Below are positions 11,612 to 23,260 of a stretch of 64,000 nt of DNA, piece after piece. The notes under the pieces were generated by a model. That model made no database searches and had not been told where the DNA came from. It saw only the letters and a program-made list of their open reading frames with translations. Source of the DNA: Mugil cephalus. Its lineage: Eukaryota; Chordata; Actinopteri; Mugiliformes; Mugilidae. The stretch spans positions 8,970,357-9,034,356 of the forward strand of contig NC_061789.1 in assembly GCF_022458985.1 (NCBI RefSeq), read 5' to 3'. The position numbers were made by a program, and so were the translations under genes. Every line of letters starts with the position of its first letter. Position 1 is the first letter of the stretch.

Positions 11612-14145
11612 TTTGAACTCGGTTTAGAAATAAAAATTAAATATAAAAGAAGAAACTTCCAGGGTTTGGACTCCTCAGTCAAAAAAAGAAAAAGTAAAGA
11701 AAGAACTCGACGTATCCCGCCTGTGTAACGTAGAGAAAAAAAAAAAGTTTTATCGGCGCAACTTCAAACAGAAACTTCTTATCATTTTCTACAACGACGC
11801 TTTTCTTTCTTTGCGCACAGCAACCACGACATTCAGCGCCGCATCTGGGAGACAAAGTCCGACTTGAGGAGATAAACAGTCCATCCGAGAGAAAAAAGCG
11901 AAAAACGAAAAAAAATGCTTTTCTGTTTTCTTTGTGTGTGCGTGTGTTTTTTTTTTTCTTCTGCTCGCTCCTCTTCTCCTGTTTCTGCTCTTTTCTCCTC
12001 GGCCTCCAGGCAGCTTCTGAGGGCGGAACTGCTTCCTCTTTTTTCTCTTTCCTCGAGAAACACCGAGCAGCTCCCGCAGTATTATGTGTCCACCGCTGCC
12101 TCCCCCCGAGTGTCTCCGTGCCTCCCGCCTCAGTTAAAATAGACGGAATTAAAAAAGAAAGAGAGACAGACAGACAGAGAGGAGGAGGAGGAGGAGGAGA
12201 AGGAGAGAGAGAGAGATGGCGGACCCAAACGCACCCGAGCGCGCCGCAGCTTTTCCTCTCATTTAAAATGAATAAATTCCTCTTACATGTGTCAGTTTCC
12301 TTATTTGGTCATTCAGAGTTGGCCTATCCTCTGACATCATTTCAGCTTTCAGGATGTAAACTCAAGCTCCAGCTATCGATTAATTTTACGATTAAACCTA
12401 AATGTTTCTCAACAGATCCGGCTTCTTTCTTTCGCTTTGAAAGGCCAAAGTCGTAGTTTCGCAACATGAGAAATACTTCTTCGTGGTTGAACCTGATACA
12501 CATGTGGGGGCTGTTCGGTGTTACCTGGAATCCCCCCTTGAACAGAAAGTCATTGCACTTGAATTCAAAATGTGGAAAACCGTGGTTTAAGAAATACGAG
12601 CCCTGAGGCAACACATGTTCTGCCTCAGCTCTGGACTCCTGCCAGAAACGAGCTTATCTGTCTTTTAAGAGCGACAGCAACCCGGGCAACCTACGGTCCA
12701 AAGTAAACTGTTCCTGGTGCAGATGTTATCTGCAGAGGCGGTCCTAGGTTCTGGGGTGGCACAGGGAAAAGATCCATGCAGATGGAAGGTAACCCCCTTG
12801 TGGTGGAGTGTTAGAAATGGAAAACGTGAGGAAATAGAAACGTCTTTGTCATCATTTAGTGCGTGGCACGCAAAAAAAAAACAAAAAAAAAACGAATTAT
12901 TCCCTTAATGGGACTGTAACAGGAGAACTTAAGTGCATGTAAACACGTTACTCCGATTAAGATCGGAGTTCTCATTATCCTATTAAGGCACCCAGATAAT
13001 GCGATTGGACTTCAATTTTCTCCGGCATGTACACAGTGAATCACATTTTTCAATCGGATAACGCGTGTGCGCATGCTCCACAACTGCTACACTGGTGTGT
13101 GACCCCGGAACAAAAACAACCAAGAAAAATTGCAGAAGAAGAAGAAGATAAACAGAGCTGGTAGAGGAACCATCTGAGGGATAGCGCATATCTTACCTAC
13201 ATCAGACGTAGCGCGCACATTACGTACGAGATTAAAAAAATGTAGTAATATCTGTCTGGTTGTTGTTTGAAATGCCGGTCTGCTGCATGAATGAATCTTG
13301 TTTATTATATGACGTAATAGGTCAACCGGAAAGCGAGCCACATTAACGTGGCATTAACCCACTGAAAAGACAAATATCGCCACCTAGTGTGGAGGAGGAG
13401 AACAGTTATTCGATTTTCTACGCTGCATGTAAACTGGGACAAGGACTGTAGTCAGAAAGTCGAATTTCGAGCATAGCTTGATTAAGCTCTGCATGTAAAC
13501 GCACTGATTGTATACATGATACAACTAAATTGTTGAATATCCTTCACAGAGGGGCTTTTAACCCTTTAAAACCAAACGGTCACAATGGTTAGCGCTATTG
13601 ACAAAATTCAATGTGTGGCTGAACGCTGGAAAGTTGTGCTTTTGTCTGAAAGACCTTTGTGACATCTCAAGGGTTTAACTAACTTCATTTTTACCAACAC
13701 GTTCCTCCAAATAACTCTCTCTTCCTGAGGCTCCCCGGTCTTCCGTCACTCCCCAACCTGCAGCCATTACCATAACTTCACAGTGTTCGCAAGTGCAACT
13801 TCACAGTGTTTAGCCACACTTTGAGTTACGGTAATTCAAATAACGTAAGCTATTTTTGTTTTTGTTTTTTTTAATCTGCAGGCAGAAATTTAGTCCTTAA
13901 AGGGTTAAAAAAAAAAAAAAGAATAAAACACTAAGTTACATAAAATACTCTACAACAGTTGTGTCAGACAAAACCCCCAGAGGGTCCAATCTGGCAAAGT
14001 GCGGAACTTAATACCCTGAGGATCTCTATAGATGTCAATCTTTTCACAAGTGACATCTATATTTACACTGTATATTATATTTTCATTCCATCCCTTTTTG
14101 CACATTTGTCATGTGTCATTTCATGTTTTTTTCCCTTTAGTCTAT

Positions 14146-14224
<79 letters not shown>

Positions 14225-14253
14225 GTCTGTCTGTCTGTCTGTCTTTCTGTCTA
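14146..14253. repeat. CTAT/CTGT tetranucleotide microsatellite
   Basis: About 20 CTAT units followed by about 7 CTGT units in an unbroken run. The apparent leucine/serine/tyrosine-rich open frames across it are artefacts of the repeat. Confidence 0.97.
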
Positions 14254-14334
14254 GGAAGGTAATTTCAATCCTGTATATGTGTTGCACATGTCAGAAGTGA
14301 CACAGACACACACACGAAAACATTTTAGGATCAA

Positions 14335-14562
14335 AAGTGAATAACAGCACCGGGTGTTGACCTGGCCTCCAAATTCACCAGATCCCGAACCGATCAAGTA
14401 TCTGTGAGATGATCCACTAACAACATTCTGTTGCCCGATGCCACAGGACTCCCTCAGAAGGTCCATGTCCATTCTCTGGTCGGCCACAGCTGTTCTGGAG
14501 GCACAAGGGAGACCTACACAACATTAGGAAGGTGGTCATAATGTTATGCCTGATCAGTGTAT
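14335..14562. mobile_element. Transposon relic, CATAACATTATGACC family
   Basis: The right end carries TGGTCATAATGTTATGCCTG followed by ATCAGTGTA, the reverse complement of the end seen at 24580. Internal text on the minus strand (TAGGTCTCCCTTGTGCCTCC, then AGCTGTGGCCGACCAGAGAA) recurs in diverged form at about 22425-22475 and 24605-24645. This is a family of related non-autonomous elements with no intact protein. Confidence 0.6.
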
Positions 14563-15206
14563 TAAACAAACTTACAAGTTGTCCAGATACATCCTGTTGT
14601 TAATAATCTTGCTGTTGCACAACATTTTTTCAGCCGTTGGTGACAGATGTCTTCTCTGTGATCCATGCTAATACAGAATGCGCTAATTTAATTTTCACAC
14701 GAACCTGCATGTGAGTATTTTCTGTTTTCTTCCGGTTTTGTGTAGTTGTTGGGGCCCTAATGTAGTTGGGCAACATCAGTTTTCTTCAGACTGCATGTGT
14801 GCCCTGGCAGAGCAATTTAGAAATATTGTGCTAATGACCTCAAAAAACCTCACGACCGTGCGGAGAAGACAAAACTGGATCCTCGCAGGAAAAAAAAGGG
14901 GCAATGAGACGTAGTTGAAACAACATCTTTAATAATCAGCAAATTCATTTCAAGCCGTTGTGCCAAAACTCTTTTAAAATAACCTGCCTTTTACAAATGA
15001 CGGGACAAGCGGACCGCTGTCGGGACGTAATAAACGAGATGCATTCATGTGGAGGTTTCCTCTATACGTCTTAAAATTCAGCTCTGCAATAAATAAATAA
15101 ATAGAAGACAATGGTTCTCTCAGTACGTATGTACCTTGGTTTGGTTTTTCCTTTGACAAACATGCACAAATACCACTCGCCTTCGCCCGCTAGCTAAACC
15201 TCGCCC

Positions 15207-18200
15207 TCAGCAGCTGTACGGTATCGCAGGCTGCCCCATCCTCACGGGGTGGACGAACACCCCCCCCAGCAGCACCCTCTCCCCCCAGTCTAACAGCTTG
15301 CTGAGGGTGAAGCTGAATGGCGACAGCAGGCCCTGCTCCTTCACCTCGGCTCGGCTGCACTTGCTGTGGGAGGGACTCTGCTCTCTGTCGGCGCCCCCCG
15401 TCTGCCGGTGGGAGCCGGCGTTGCGCTGTGTCTTCGCCTCGGTCCTCTCCCCCGTCTCCCCGCTGTGGACAGTCTGTGACGTGGAGGTCCCTCTTCCCTG
15501 CCGGCTGCTGCCTTCTGATGAGGGAGGGCACGCCGCTCCCAGAGGCGTCAGAGACAGCGTGAGGCTTTTACGCTTCTCCAACAGAGACGCCGAGCCTGAT
15601 GGGAGTTGTAGTTGCGTGGGCTTTGGTAGCGGCTTCGCAGGCTCGCGGGGGCTCGGCGCCGAAGCCTCACGCGGAGCCTGGACGTGCTGAGTCAAATAAA
15701 GAGTCAGGGGTTTCTGCTGCAGGTTTCCACCGTGCCTCTGCTGCGTTTTGTCTTTGTGGTGCACCGAGCCCCCGCTGACACCGTCAGCTTGACGGTTGTT
15801 GTTCTGACTGCTGCTCTGGGAGCAGTTAACCCGGTCGGCGGCGGAGGGTTTCCGATTGTCCATCTGCTGGATGAAGAAGTCGCCGCCGGAGGCCTTCTGG
15901 CTCAGGGCTCCCTGGAAGTGCTGCAGCTGACCCAGGAAGTTGAAGTTAGGGGAAATGGAAGGACGACGCTCTTTAACAAACCTAGACAGGAAACAAACAG
16001 GATGTGGGTTACAACCAATATAGCTCTCACACATCGAGGCTGATAATCTACTCCGACAACAGCACTGTGCAAAACCATTTACAGACAAAGGAGTAAATTG
16101 AAGTAGAGATAATGAGTAATGAGTAGTAAGAGAGGTAATAATCGGAATAATAAGTGAATGAGTTTCATGCCGGTATGTGTACTTGGCAGTGGTGGGTCGT
16201 CAGGTCCAGGAAAACCTTCTCTACTGCCATGAATTTGATAAAAATCACAGACTTATATTTGATTAGTCCCTTTAATCTTATTAAATTATTCCCAATAACC
16301 TATTCTTTTCATTTTATGACTTGTGTGCCTCTCAGCTGCAGTGCTTCTGCCAGTGTAACTTTGCATTAATCATATTTCAGTTGTCACGTCTTGCCAGACT
16401 GAAAGAAATTTGCCTGGGCTGTTCCTTCCACCAATCACATTTCAAGTTTGTGTCCTTGGGCCTTCATTGGACGGAGTTAAGCTAAGCTAAGCTAGCGGTT
16501 CATGTTCATCTGTTGCCGTTAACATTTTATTAGCTACTTCTTGAGCTATCGATTTGGTTGCGGATCTTCTTAGAAAGTCATTTTCATGGCAGACTTTTGA
16601 GGAAAATCTGGATATTGTGAGGGAAGGCCGCTCCAACCTCGACACTAACTAGCCTGACCCAGCCGGGGAAAGGGTGTGTCAGCCACTTTCAGGTCAGCAA
16701 TTATGAGCGATATGAGGAGAACTCTCATTAGTAAATCGTTTCTTAAGTTCTGGTGAGTTTAATGAATTCTATTTCCATCTTTTAAATATATTTTTGCCAT
16801 TTTCTTGGGTCGACATTGATGGTTAATGGTGCTAGTGGCTGCAGTGAGTGAGAGGAGACTTTTTGAATTGTTTTAAGTGAGTTTAGTATTTAGTGAGTTT
16901 AGTATTGGCACTCTTCTCTCTATAGGAGATACCTGTCTACGATGTCTTAAAGCGTATAAGTATGATGTTGGTTTCTAGAGCAGTGGCGCCATAACGACTG
17001 TATAAAAAGGTGTTTTGAATGAGGCCTGTAGGTGAAAAATGTACGGCCTGCCACTGGTATTTGATGAGTACGGAAGAGTATTAGGGCCACCCATGAAAAA
17101 AAAATTATTTCATTATGCACTTTGAGAAAAAAGTCGAAATTTTTATAAAGGTTTATCCTAGAACAGTCGTAGTTTTCAGCATTGTTTCTTTAAAGTCCTC
17201 ATACAATGACTGTGTTTGTAATCTAAAAGAGAAAGTATTTCTTTGTCACTAAAGCTGAGTCTGAAGTGTAGCCTCACCACTTAACCTAACTCCCTGTACG
17301 GCATTTTGTAGAAGCAGTCACATATGTTGTTTGTTATAGTCTCAAAGGTTGCCTTTTACTCACCATTATATTTTGACTTTATTCTAAAAATGTACCTCCT
17401 CTCATTTTTTTTTTGTTGTTCATCATGGGTGGCCCTAATACTCTTCCATAGGTAAGGAGGAGCTATAATACAGCATAAATATACGGAGAACCCATAAATT
17501 TGCAATTTTTTAAATTTCAAATTTTATATGTGTAATTCACATTACAATTCATAAAATTTTTGCCTCTTGCCACTGACTATCAAACATATATTTCTCAAAT
17601 TAGTATCACACAGTAAGGGGCGGGGCTTAGCTTAGCTTGGCATGCTAGCTTAGCTTAGCATGCTAGCCAACGTATCATCATTTATGGTTTGTCTGGGGAT
17701 GTCCCGATTTATCATTAATTTAACAAACGTTACACATTTTCACGTCCAAATATAGATAGATGAATAGAGTTGACGTTTGTCTGTATAAAATTGATCTGGT
17801 TTTGAAAAAGTTGCAGAAAATAAAGGAATATGTTTAGAAAATACATTTTAAAACGTTATTTCTGAACAAGATTTCTGTGTTACTATGTTTGCTAATTGTT
17901 TACTGTTTTTGCCATCAGTATCTCTTACGGCTGGTGCAGAAGTGAAATGAGAAGTGGAAGTTACACATATATATTTTTATTTTAAGACATTGAAATTTTA
18001 GTGACATTATGTCGTGCAGACACGTGTGGCTTCTGAAAAACACCTACTATCAGTCTCTTAAAGGTGGGCAGCGGTGACACCTCATGACACAGGCACAGGA
18101 AGTGACTGATAAGTCCCAAGTCTCATTTCTGAAATGACTAATTTTGCAATGGAGGCATTAGGTAACAATGATGTCACGGCTGAAGCTCTTTTTCAGTGAG

Positions 18201-20210
18201 CTTAGGGTTCCTTTTTGTTGATTAGAAAGTTTATTGTAGTTGCTGAATTCATTTAAAAAAAGAAAAAGTGTTTTACTTTTGACTGTAATAATCAAAATAT
18301 TCCATAAAAATGCACCAAAACTAGTATTAAAATCAAATGTAGACATTAACTATTATATAAAATGTGACTTAAATTAAACAAATACAGTTTTAATTTGCTT
18401 CCGTATTTGTTCAACTCTGTATTAATCCTTTCATTTGTTCACTTCCCCATTTAATTGTGTCCTTTTTGATACAATATGATTCAGTTTTTTATTTTTTTTT
18501 TATTTTGGCCAGGCTGTTCCTCCACAGAAAGAGGAAAGTACTGTTTCCCACTTCTCTATCCTAAGTGATATCTTTGATTTTGTATCTTTTTATATTTTAG
18601 ACAGTTTGGCAACCTTATCAGGAGGTTCTGAGGTTTCTTTAGTGTTTGTGTACGACGAACCAGATTAAATACTGTTCATGTAGTAGTAGACGAATGTGTG
18701 CTCAGGTCTGACTGGAGTGTGTGTTTTAACGGCCGTACCTGTAGGCGTGGTCCAGGTCCATCTCCAGACTGTACATGATGTAGGCTACGGCCAGAGCCGG
18801 TGACCGGGAGATTCCTGCTGCACAGTGCACCAACACCGAGGCCCCCGAGGACATGGCTGCATCTGAACGCAAACAGTGAGAGTTTGTACAATTAGTTACA
18901 TTCAGTCAGAAGGTAACTACGTCCTTATTCAGGCTTTGGAAAAGTGTTTACTGAAATTGACAGATGTTTTTTTCTAGCGGGGATGCTGCGGGAGATTCCT
19001 CACCAATGAAGTGAAGGGCCTGTGGGATCCAGGGCAGCAGGTCGTCCCGCAGGGAGTCATCAATTGGGATGCGGAGGTATCTGGAGCACGGCAGAAAGGA
19101 GGGCTGGGGGCTGCAGCGGCTCACGCTCAGCACGTAGGAGATGCCCATGGAGGCGAGCTGGTCCTAGACACACAGCAACAGATGCACTATGCTTCAGCGC
19201 AAATACACATAGAGGCTGCAGAATTGACAGCAAAATACAACACCACATGCCGGTTCATTAGGTACACTAGTGAAAATGAAAGCATTCTCATATAAAGGTT
19301 CCTGCACTAAATCCTAGCTTCATCTTGTTATGACATTGAGCTTTTGTTTAGAACTACTGACACAGATGCGAGGCTGAGAGGCTGCGTTTCTATGACAACC
19401 CCATTTGAATCGGCGCGCAAGGCTACACAACAGAAACACTATCGAGTTTAGTTCAGCAAAGTTTAACGGCGACAAAGGCGACATCCTCCAACACGATCAT
19501 ACAGTGTGATCTCCCCCTTTATGAGGCAGTTTCAACATAAACACTAGTGTACCTAATGAACTGGCACACAAAGGCTAGAGTTGATTGCTTCACAGTGTTA
19601 TGTCACAACTTGTGGAGTAATAATAAAGGTTACAGTTCTTTTTTTAATTAAATCTGGAAATCAGCTAATTCAAAACGATGTTATACTGATATATTAGAAT
19701 GTAAGCAATGCAGTGTACCTAATGTTTCAGCAGGTGAGTGCTGCTTTTACTATCCAACTGTATGGAGGCTAGCACAAGTAAACAAACCGTAAAAACGCTG
19801 TTCGCACATTAATGCAGCAATATAATAGCCAAAAGTGGACCGGTTTTGCATTTTTTTCAGTTAATTTCACATAAATAAACCTTCAACAGTCTATGTCATC
19901 AATAAGAAAAAAAAATATTTATTTGCTTGAAGAAGAAAATACTCAAAGCTGTTTGTTGTCTTCAAATTGGCTGCACAAACCGTTAGTAATCGACTAATCG
20001 GGAGCGTATTATGTATTTATTTATTTTAATTTATTTATTTATTTTTTTGAACCGACGCAGTTTATTTAATAGTTGGCCATAACTATATCTTCCTCATGCG
20101 GTCGCCCTGGTCCTTACCTGCGTCACGTCCCTCTCCGCTCCGAGGTAGAGTCGAGGCAGGATGACGGACATCGGGGTCCGATCAGCATCTCTCTCCTGAG
20201 ACCAAACCAT
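15207..20210 (-). CDS. MKP-like dual-specificity phosphatase, 4 coding exons
   Basis: It should remove phosphate from Tyr and Thr/Ser, likely of MAP kinases. Coding exons in transcript order: 20118-20210, 19004-19163, 18739-18862, 15207-15981; 1152 nt, 383 aa plus stop, phases consistent. The catalytic domain spans about residues 15-140: PRLYLGAERD start, RIPIDDS (general acid D67), signature HCAAGISRS (C98, R104), then AYIM and SPNFNFLGQL, both typical of the MKP group (DUSP8/16/1/4-like). The start chosen is the ATG two bases into its exon, because the frame upstream meets a stop before any ATG. The protein therefore lacks the N-terminal rhodanese/kinase-docking domain of classical MKPs. 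A low-complexity Ser/Gln/Pro-rich tail of about 200 residues follows, ending in a compact block (SPFSFTLSKLLDWGERVLLG, then a further 18 residues to PYSC). I cannot name the orthologue. Confidence 0.85.
15982..18738 (-). other. Phosphatase intron 4, transposon-rich
   Basis: Large intron of the phosphatase gene. It holds a TIR element at 17071-17448 and an outer pair of GCTAAGCTAAGC-type inverted motifs at about 16474-16497 and 17626-17668. The remainder is A/T rich, with no exon supported by family similarity. Confidence 0.6.
17071..17448. mobile_element. TA-flanked MITE with perfect 25-bp terminal inverted repeats
   Basis: The left end reads C then GGAAGAGTATTAGGGCCACC and the right end GGTGGCCCTAATACTCTTCC then A. 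The repeats are perfect for 25 bp (17072-17096 against 17423-17447). TA dinucleotides lie directly outside both ends (17069-17070 and 17449-17450), as expected for a Tc1/mariner-type target duplication. The element is 378 bp with no coding capacity. Confidence 0.85.
19248..19566. mobile_element. MITE, CGGTTCATTAGGTACACTAG terminal family
   Basis: The left terminus at 19249-19272 contains CGGTTCATTAGGTACACTAG and the right terminus at 19542-19566 contains CTAGTGTACCTAATGAACTG, an almost perfect inverted pair. Length is about 319 bp. Related ends occur at 8938, 9050, 19708, 27459, 57095 and 58450. No protein is encoded. It lies in phosphatase intron 2. Confidence 0.8.
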
Positions 20211-20496
20211 ATCTGCAGCAGAACCACAATCCACGTAACGCACTCATTTATTTATCTGTTGTATATATAATAGTACATCTGTTAACTTTGATCCCACAGA
20301 ATAAGTTGTCCACAATGTCCTAAATGTTCCATCAGTCTGCAGAAAATGTAAGTATTTTTACTATCTTCCAGCTTTTTGTGGTGAGATAACAGCTGTTACG
20401 CAAAAACAGGAAATAGCACAAAAAAAAGAAAAAAAAAGAAAATGATTACTTTACTCATGCAAAAAGCAATAGTGCTAGTTATTTAATGTAACTCAC

Positions 20497-20720
20497 TCGA
20501 AGCGTCCTTCTGCAGAGTCCCGTTCTCGTGCAGGAGGGAGGATGAGGAGTCTGTTGCAGGAGTTTGTTGCCTTCTGATGGATCAAGGTCCGTGCGTCGCC
20601 TCTCCGTGCGTCCTCCTCTCTCGGCTCTTCTATGTGAAACTGGCGTCTTCTTCAACGATGAGCTCATCCTCTTTCCAACAATAGATCTGGGGCTGCATGA
20701 TGTCATCTTCGGCCAATGAG
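20497..20720 (-). other. Probable non-coding first exon of the phosphatase gene
   Basis: A good donor (TTCGA|GTGAGT) ends this exon at 20497 and the next exon opens at 20212 after CTGCAG. In the frame that continues into the phosphatase, the exon has a TGA and then no ATG, so it is read as 5' UTR. Another frame is open from an ATG at 20706 (MTSCSPRS) through the donor and would be an upstream ORF overlapping the main start. The upstream boundary is a guess. The nearby sequence is CpG-rich and has a CAG repeat at 20769-20792. Confidence 0.5.
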
Positions 20721-20768
20721 CGGCGCGCCGGACTTCCGCATGCGCACAAAACGCCTGAACGCAGCTCT

Positions 20769-20792
20769 CAGCAGCAGCAGCAGCAGCAGCAG
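20769..20792. repeat. CAG trinucleotide repeat
   Basis: Eight CAG units upstream of the phosphatase first exon, probably untranslated. Confidence 0.9.
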
Positions 20793-21539
20793 AAATGATC
20801 AGGCTGTCATCATAAACATTACACAGCCTGTATACGCAGCATATGAGAGACAGTTTGAAGCATGCACAATAACAGTAAACAATGACTTTTTTAAATGAAG
20901 TCATGTTAGGACAGTAGCCTGCAACCTCCCTTGAGGTAGGAAGTCATGCACATTAGAGACAAGTCACACATTGTGTTTGTTTACTGCAGCGTCTGCCCCA
21001 CTGCACTCTGCACCCTCATCACCTGATTTCCATGTAAAAGGCTGCAAGTGATAATGTTGCGTCATCTTCTTGCTGCTCCTCAGTAGATATACAATTTGAT
21101 AATAAATAAAAGATTAATACGCATGTGCTTTTACTAAAACCCTTCTTTCTCTTTTTTTTGCATATAAATTTCCCCCAAGCACACATTCACATTCCCCGTA
21201 TCCATCTATACCTGCCGATGATGCTCTTTTTTAATTTCTATATGAGGCTTTTCCTTTTCCAAACAACGTTAACAAAACAACAGAGCCATCAGCGCCCCCT
21301 ACAGACCGCAGGACCAAAGGGCAGGAAGGTCACTGGAGGTTAAAGTAGGACACAAACATGTGCACGGTGCACATGGATGGATCAGTCCGGTTTATTTTCA
21401 GCTTAGGGGGACAAAACTGAAGCCCAAAGAAGCATTTTAAGATTTTATTTATTTATTCTTTGTAGCGTTTTTTTTTAGATTTTGACTTTCAGTCTCACAG
21501 AACAGAATAATATTAAACGCAACCAGATCACACCAACGT

Positions 21540-22325
21540 TTTCCAGGCCAAGGACCCCCAACCCCCCTACTTACTATATGTGCTCTATATTAAACTCGGC
21601 CTAGTGCAAATTATAAATATACATTATTAAGTATGTCAATGAACGTGAGTGGCCCTATTGGTTAACAGCCGCCAACGTTCATTGACATACTTCAGACACC
21701 TGGCGCTTTGCTGTACTTTACGTTGTTTAACATTATCCGGCTGTTGAGATGCCCCCTGTGCGTTTGGTCCGTCGGTCTGGTTCATGCCATTTAAAAACTT
21801 TTAAGACCGACCTCATATGTTGCCCACAAAACGAGAAAAAAACATGAGTGGATCGCTGTCCATCTGTGGTCACCATGGTCACCATCCCGTTATGACTTCC
21901 GGTTCCATCCCGGAGTTGGTACATTCCGTTTCCGGTTGATGGTGACGTCTGTACAAGTGTTTTGCGTCTTGTTAATTTGTTTTCTGAAATGTAAATGTGT
22001 TTCAGGACTTGTAAATGTGCTATGGTAATGTAAATTTGTCTCGTGATATGTAAAAATGTTTTCTAAAACATAAATTTTTTCTCAAGCTTTGTAAAAGCGT
22101 TTCACATTTTGTAATGTTGGTTTGGCCCTCCCTGCCGCCGTAGTTGACTGAAAAATAACGTTTTGTTCCTCTATTTATCTTTTTACTAAAATACGTTGGA
22201 TTCATGTTAATGTGAATTTAAAGAAATTTAAAATTGTGGGGAAAATTAAAAAAAAATATATATATAAAAAATGTCTAATCAACCAAAGATTTTGCAAACC
22301 CCTGTTGAAGACCTATGATGTAAAA
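21540..22325. repeat. Interspersed repeat family A, copy 2, split by an insertion
   Basis: The left half (21540-21627: CCAGGCCAAGGACCCCCAAC, CTCGGCCTAGTGCAAA) and the right half (about 22165-22325: ACTAAAATACGTTGGATTCA, AAAAATGTCTAATCAACCAA, GAAGACCTATGATG) are contiguous in the other copies. About 540 bp of unrelated sequence sits between them. It starts with a 17-bp perfect inverted repeat and ends with about 20-bp degenerate TGTAAATGTGTTTC repeats. Confidence 0.65.
21631..21691. repeat. 17-bp perfect inverted repeat (hairpin)
   Basis: AAGTATGTCAATGAACG at 21631-21647 and CGTTCATTGACATACTT at 21675-21691 are exact reverse complements around a 27-nt loop. It sits at the left edge of the sequence inserted in repeat family A copy 2. 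Confidence 0.9.
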
Positions 22326-23219
22326 CACAATAATTAAATAATGCAGCACCTGAAATTCCAAGATTGTGCATTAAGAACTCACTTTTATACACCAGGTATA
22401 AAAAGAGATTCCTAATATTGTGTAGGTCTTCCTTGTGCCTCCAAAATAGTTGTGAATCATCAGAGAATGATCTTCTGAGGGGTTAGGGTTAAGAATGCCA
22501 AGTCGTTAAGTTTCTTAAGTCCTTAAGGTGACAAAAGACAGGAGGCGTCATGTCGGATATATGGCATAGTTTTACTTTCACATTTTTTTTTCATTACAGA
22601 GTAAATCTTAATTCTAACACAGGTATTGGACAGGTTCTTAACACCGATACATGAGGCTGCATTAGCTAGTGGATACTGCATAGACACGCACACACAAACT
22701 CACGTACACACACTCACAGAATGACAAAAAAATGACTACGTTTTCCACTACAAAGTTCAACGTCCCGTGATTGCCGCGCAACCACAGAATGTAATGTGAT
22801 CATGTATTAGAAATGTCTTTAGGCTTCTTTTTTTTCTCTTCGCTTTCTTTTTTATTTATTTTTTTTAATTTCTTCTTTCTCTGTCCTTCCTCTTACCTGC
22901 TTCCAGCCACACTCACACTCACACACACAGACAGACAGACAGACACACACACACGAGTCCCCCTGTAGTTGCCATGGACACCTGGGCGTCTTACATCCTG
23001 TCCTCTCCCGCGGCGTCGGTTGCTCATGCGCGCGGCGGGAAAAGAAGCGGGCGAGCCGTTTTCTACGAATACATACTGTAGTGGTTGGTTACACATCAGA
23101 TTTATTGGCATTGGTCTCTATCGTGGTTGGTTGGAGGAGCGGGAAAAATCTGGATGTGCGGAAATGTCTCAGACTGACCTCTCTTCTGTTTCCATCAGGT
23201 GTCGATTTGTGCTCTAAAG

Positions 23220-23255
<36 letters not shown>
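23220..23255. repeat. AAT trinucleotide microsatellite
   Basis: About 12 AAT/ATA units in an uninterrupted run. Confidence 0.95.

Positions 23256-23260
<5 letters not shown>

Larger units (their letters stand above)
11612..15206. other. Intergenic: rras promoter side to phosphatase 3' side
   Basis: About 11612-12270 is the rras 5' flank: T/C-rich, then GA-rich at about 12155-12215, with no TATA box evident near the start codon. About 12900-13520 is a repeat carrying GTGCATGTAAACACG near the left and GCATGTAAACGCACTG near the right, a motif pair common in fish MITEs. About 13550-13920 is A/T-rich and unassigned. A tetranucleotide array lies at 14146-14253 and a transposon relic at about 14335-14562. 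No coding exon with family support was found. Confidence 0.5.

Noticed and set aside
11932-12456. 174-codon plus-strand open frame upstream of rras
   Set aside because: Made of T/C-rich and GA-rich simple sequence in the rras 5' flank; no domain and no splice context.
14146-14253. Regular spaced repeat considered as a CRISPR-like array
   Set aside because: A simple tetranucleotide microsatellite without spacers, in a eukaryotic genome.
13959-14300. Open frame rich in Leu-Ser-Ile-Tyr
   Set aside because: Produced by the CTAT microsatellite.
15298-15690. 130-codon plus-strand open frame
   Set aside because: Lies antisense to the low-complexity tail exon of the phosphatase, which has splice and family support.
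20479-20904. 141-codon minus-strand frame as the N terminus of the phosphatase
   Set aside because: Joining it at the donor puts exon 2 out of frame with the catalytic domain. Treated as an upstream ORF instead.
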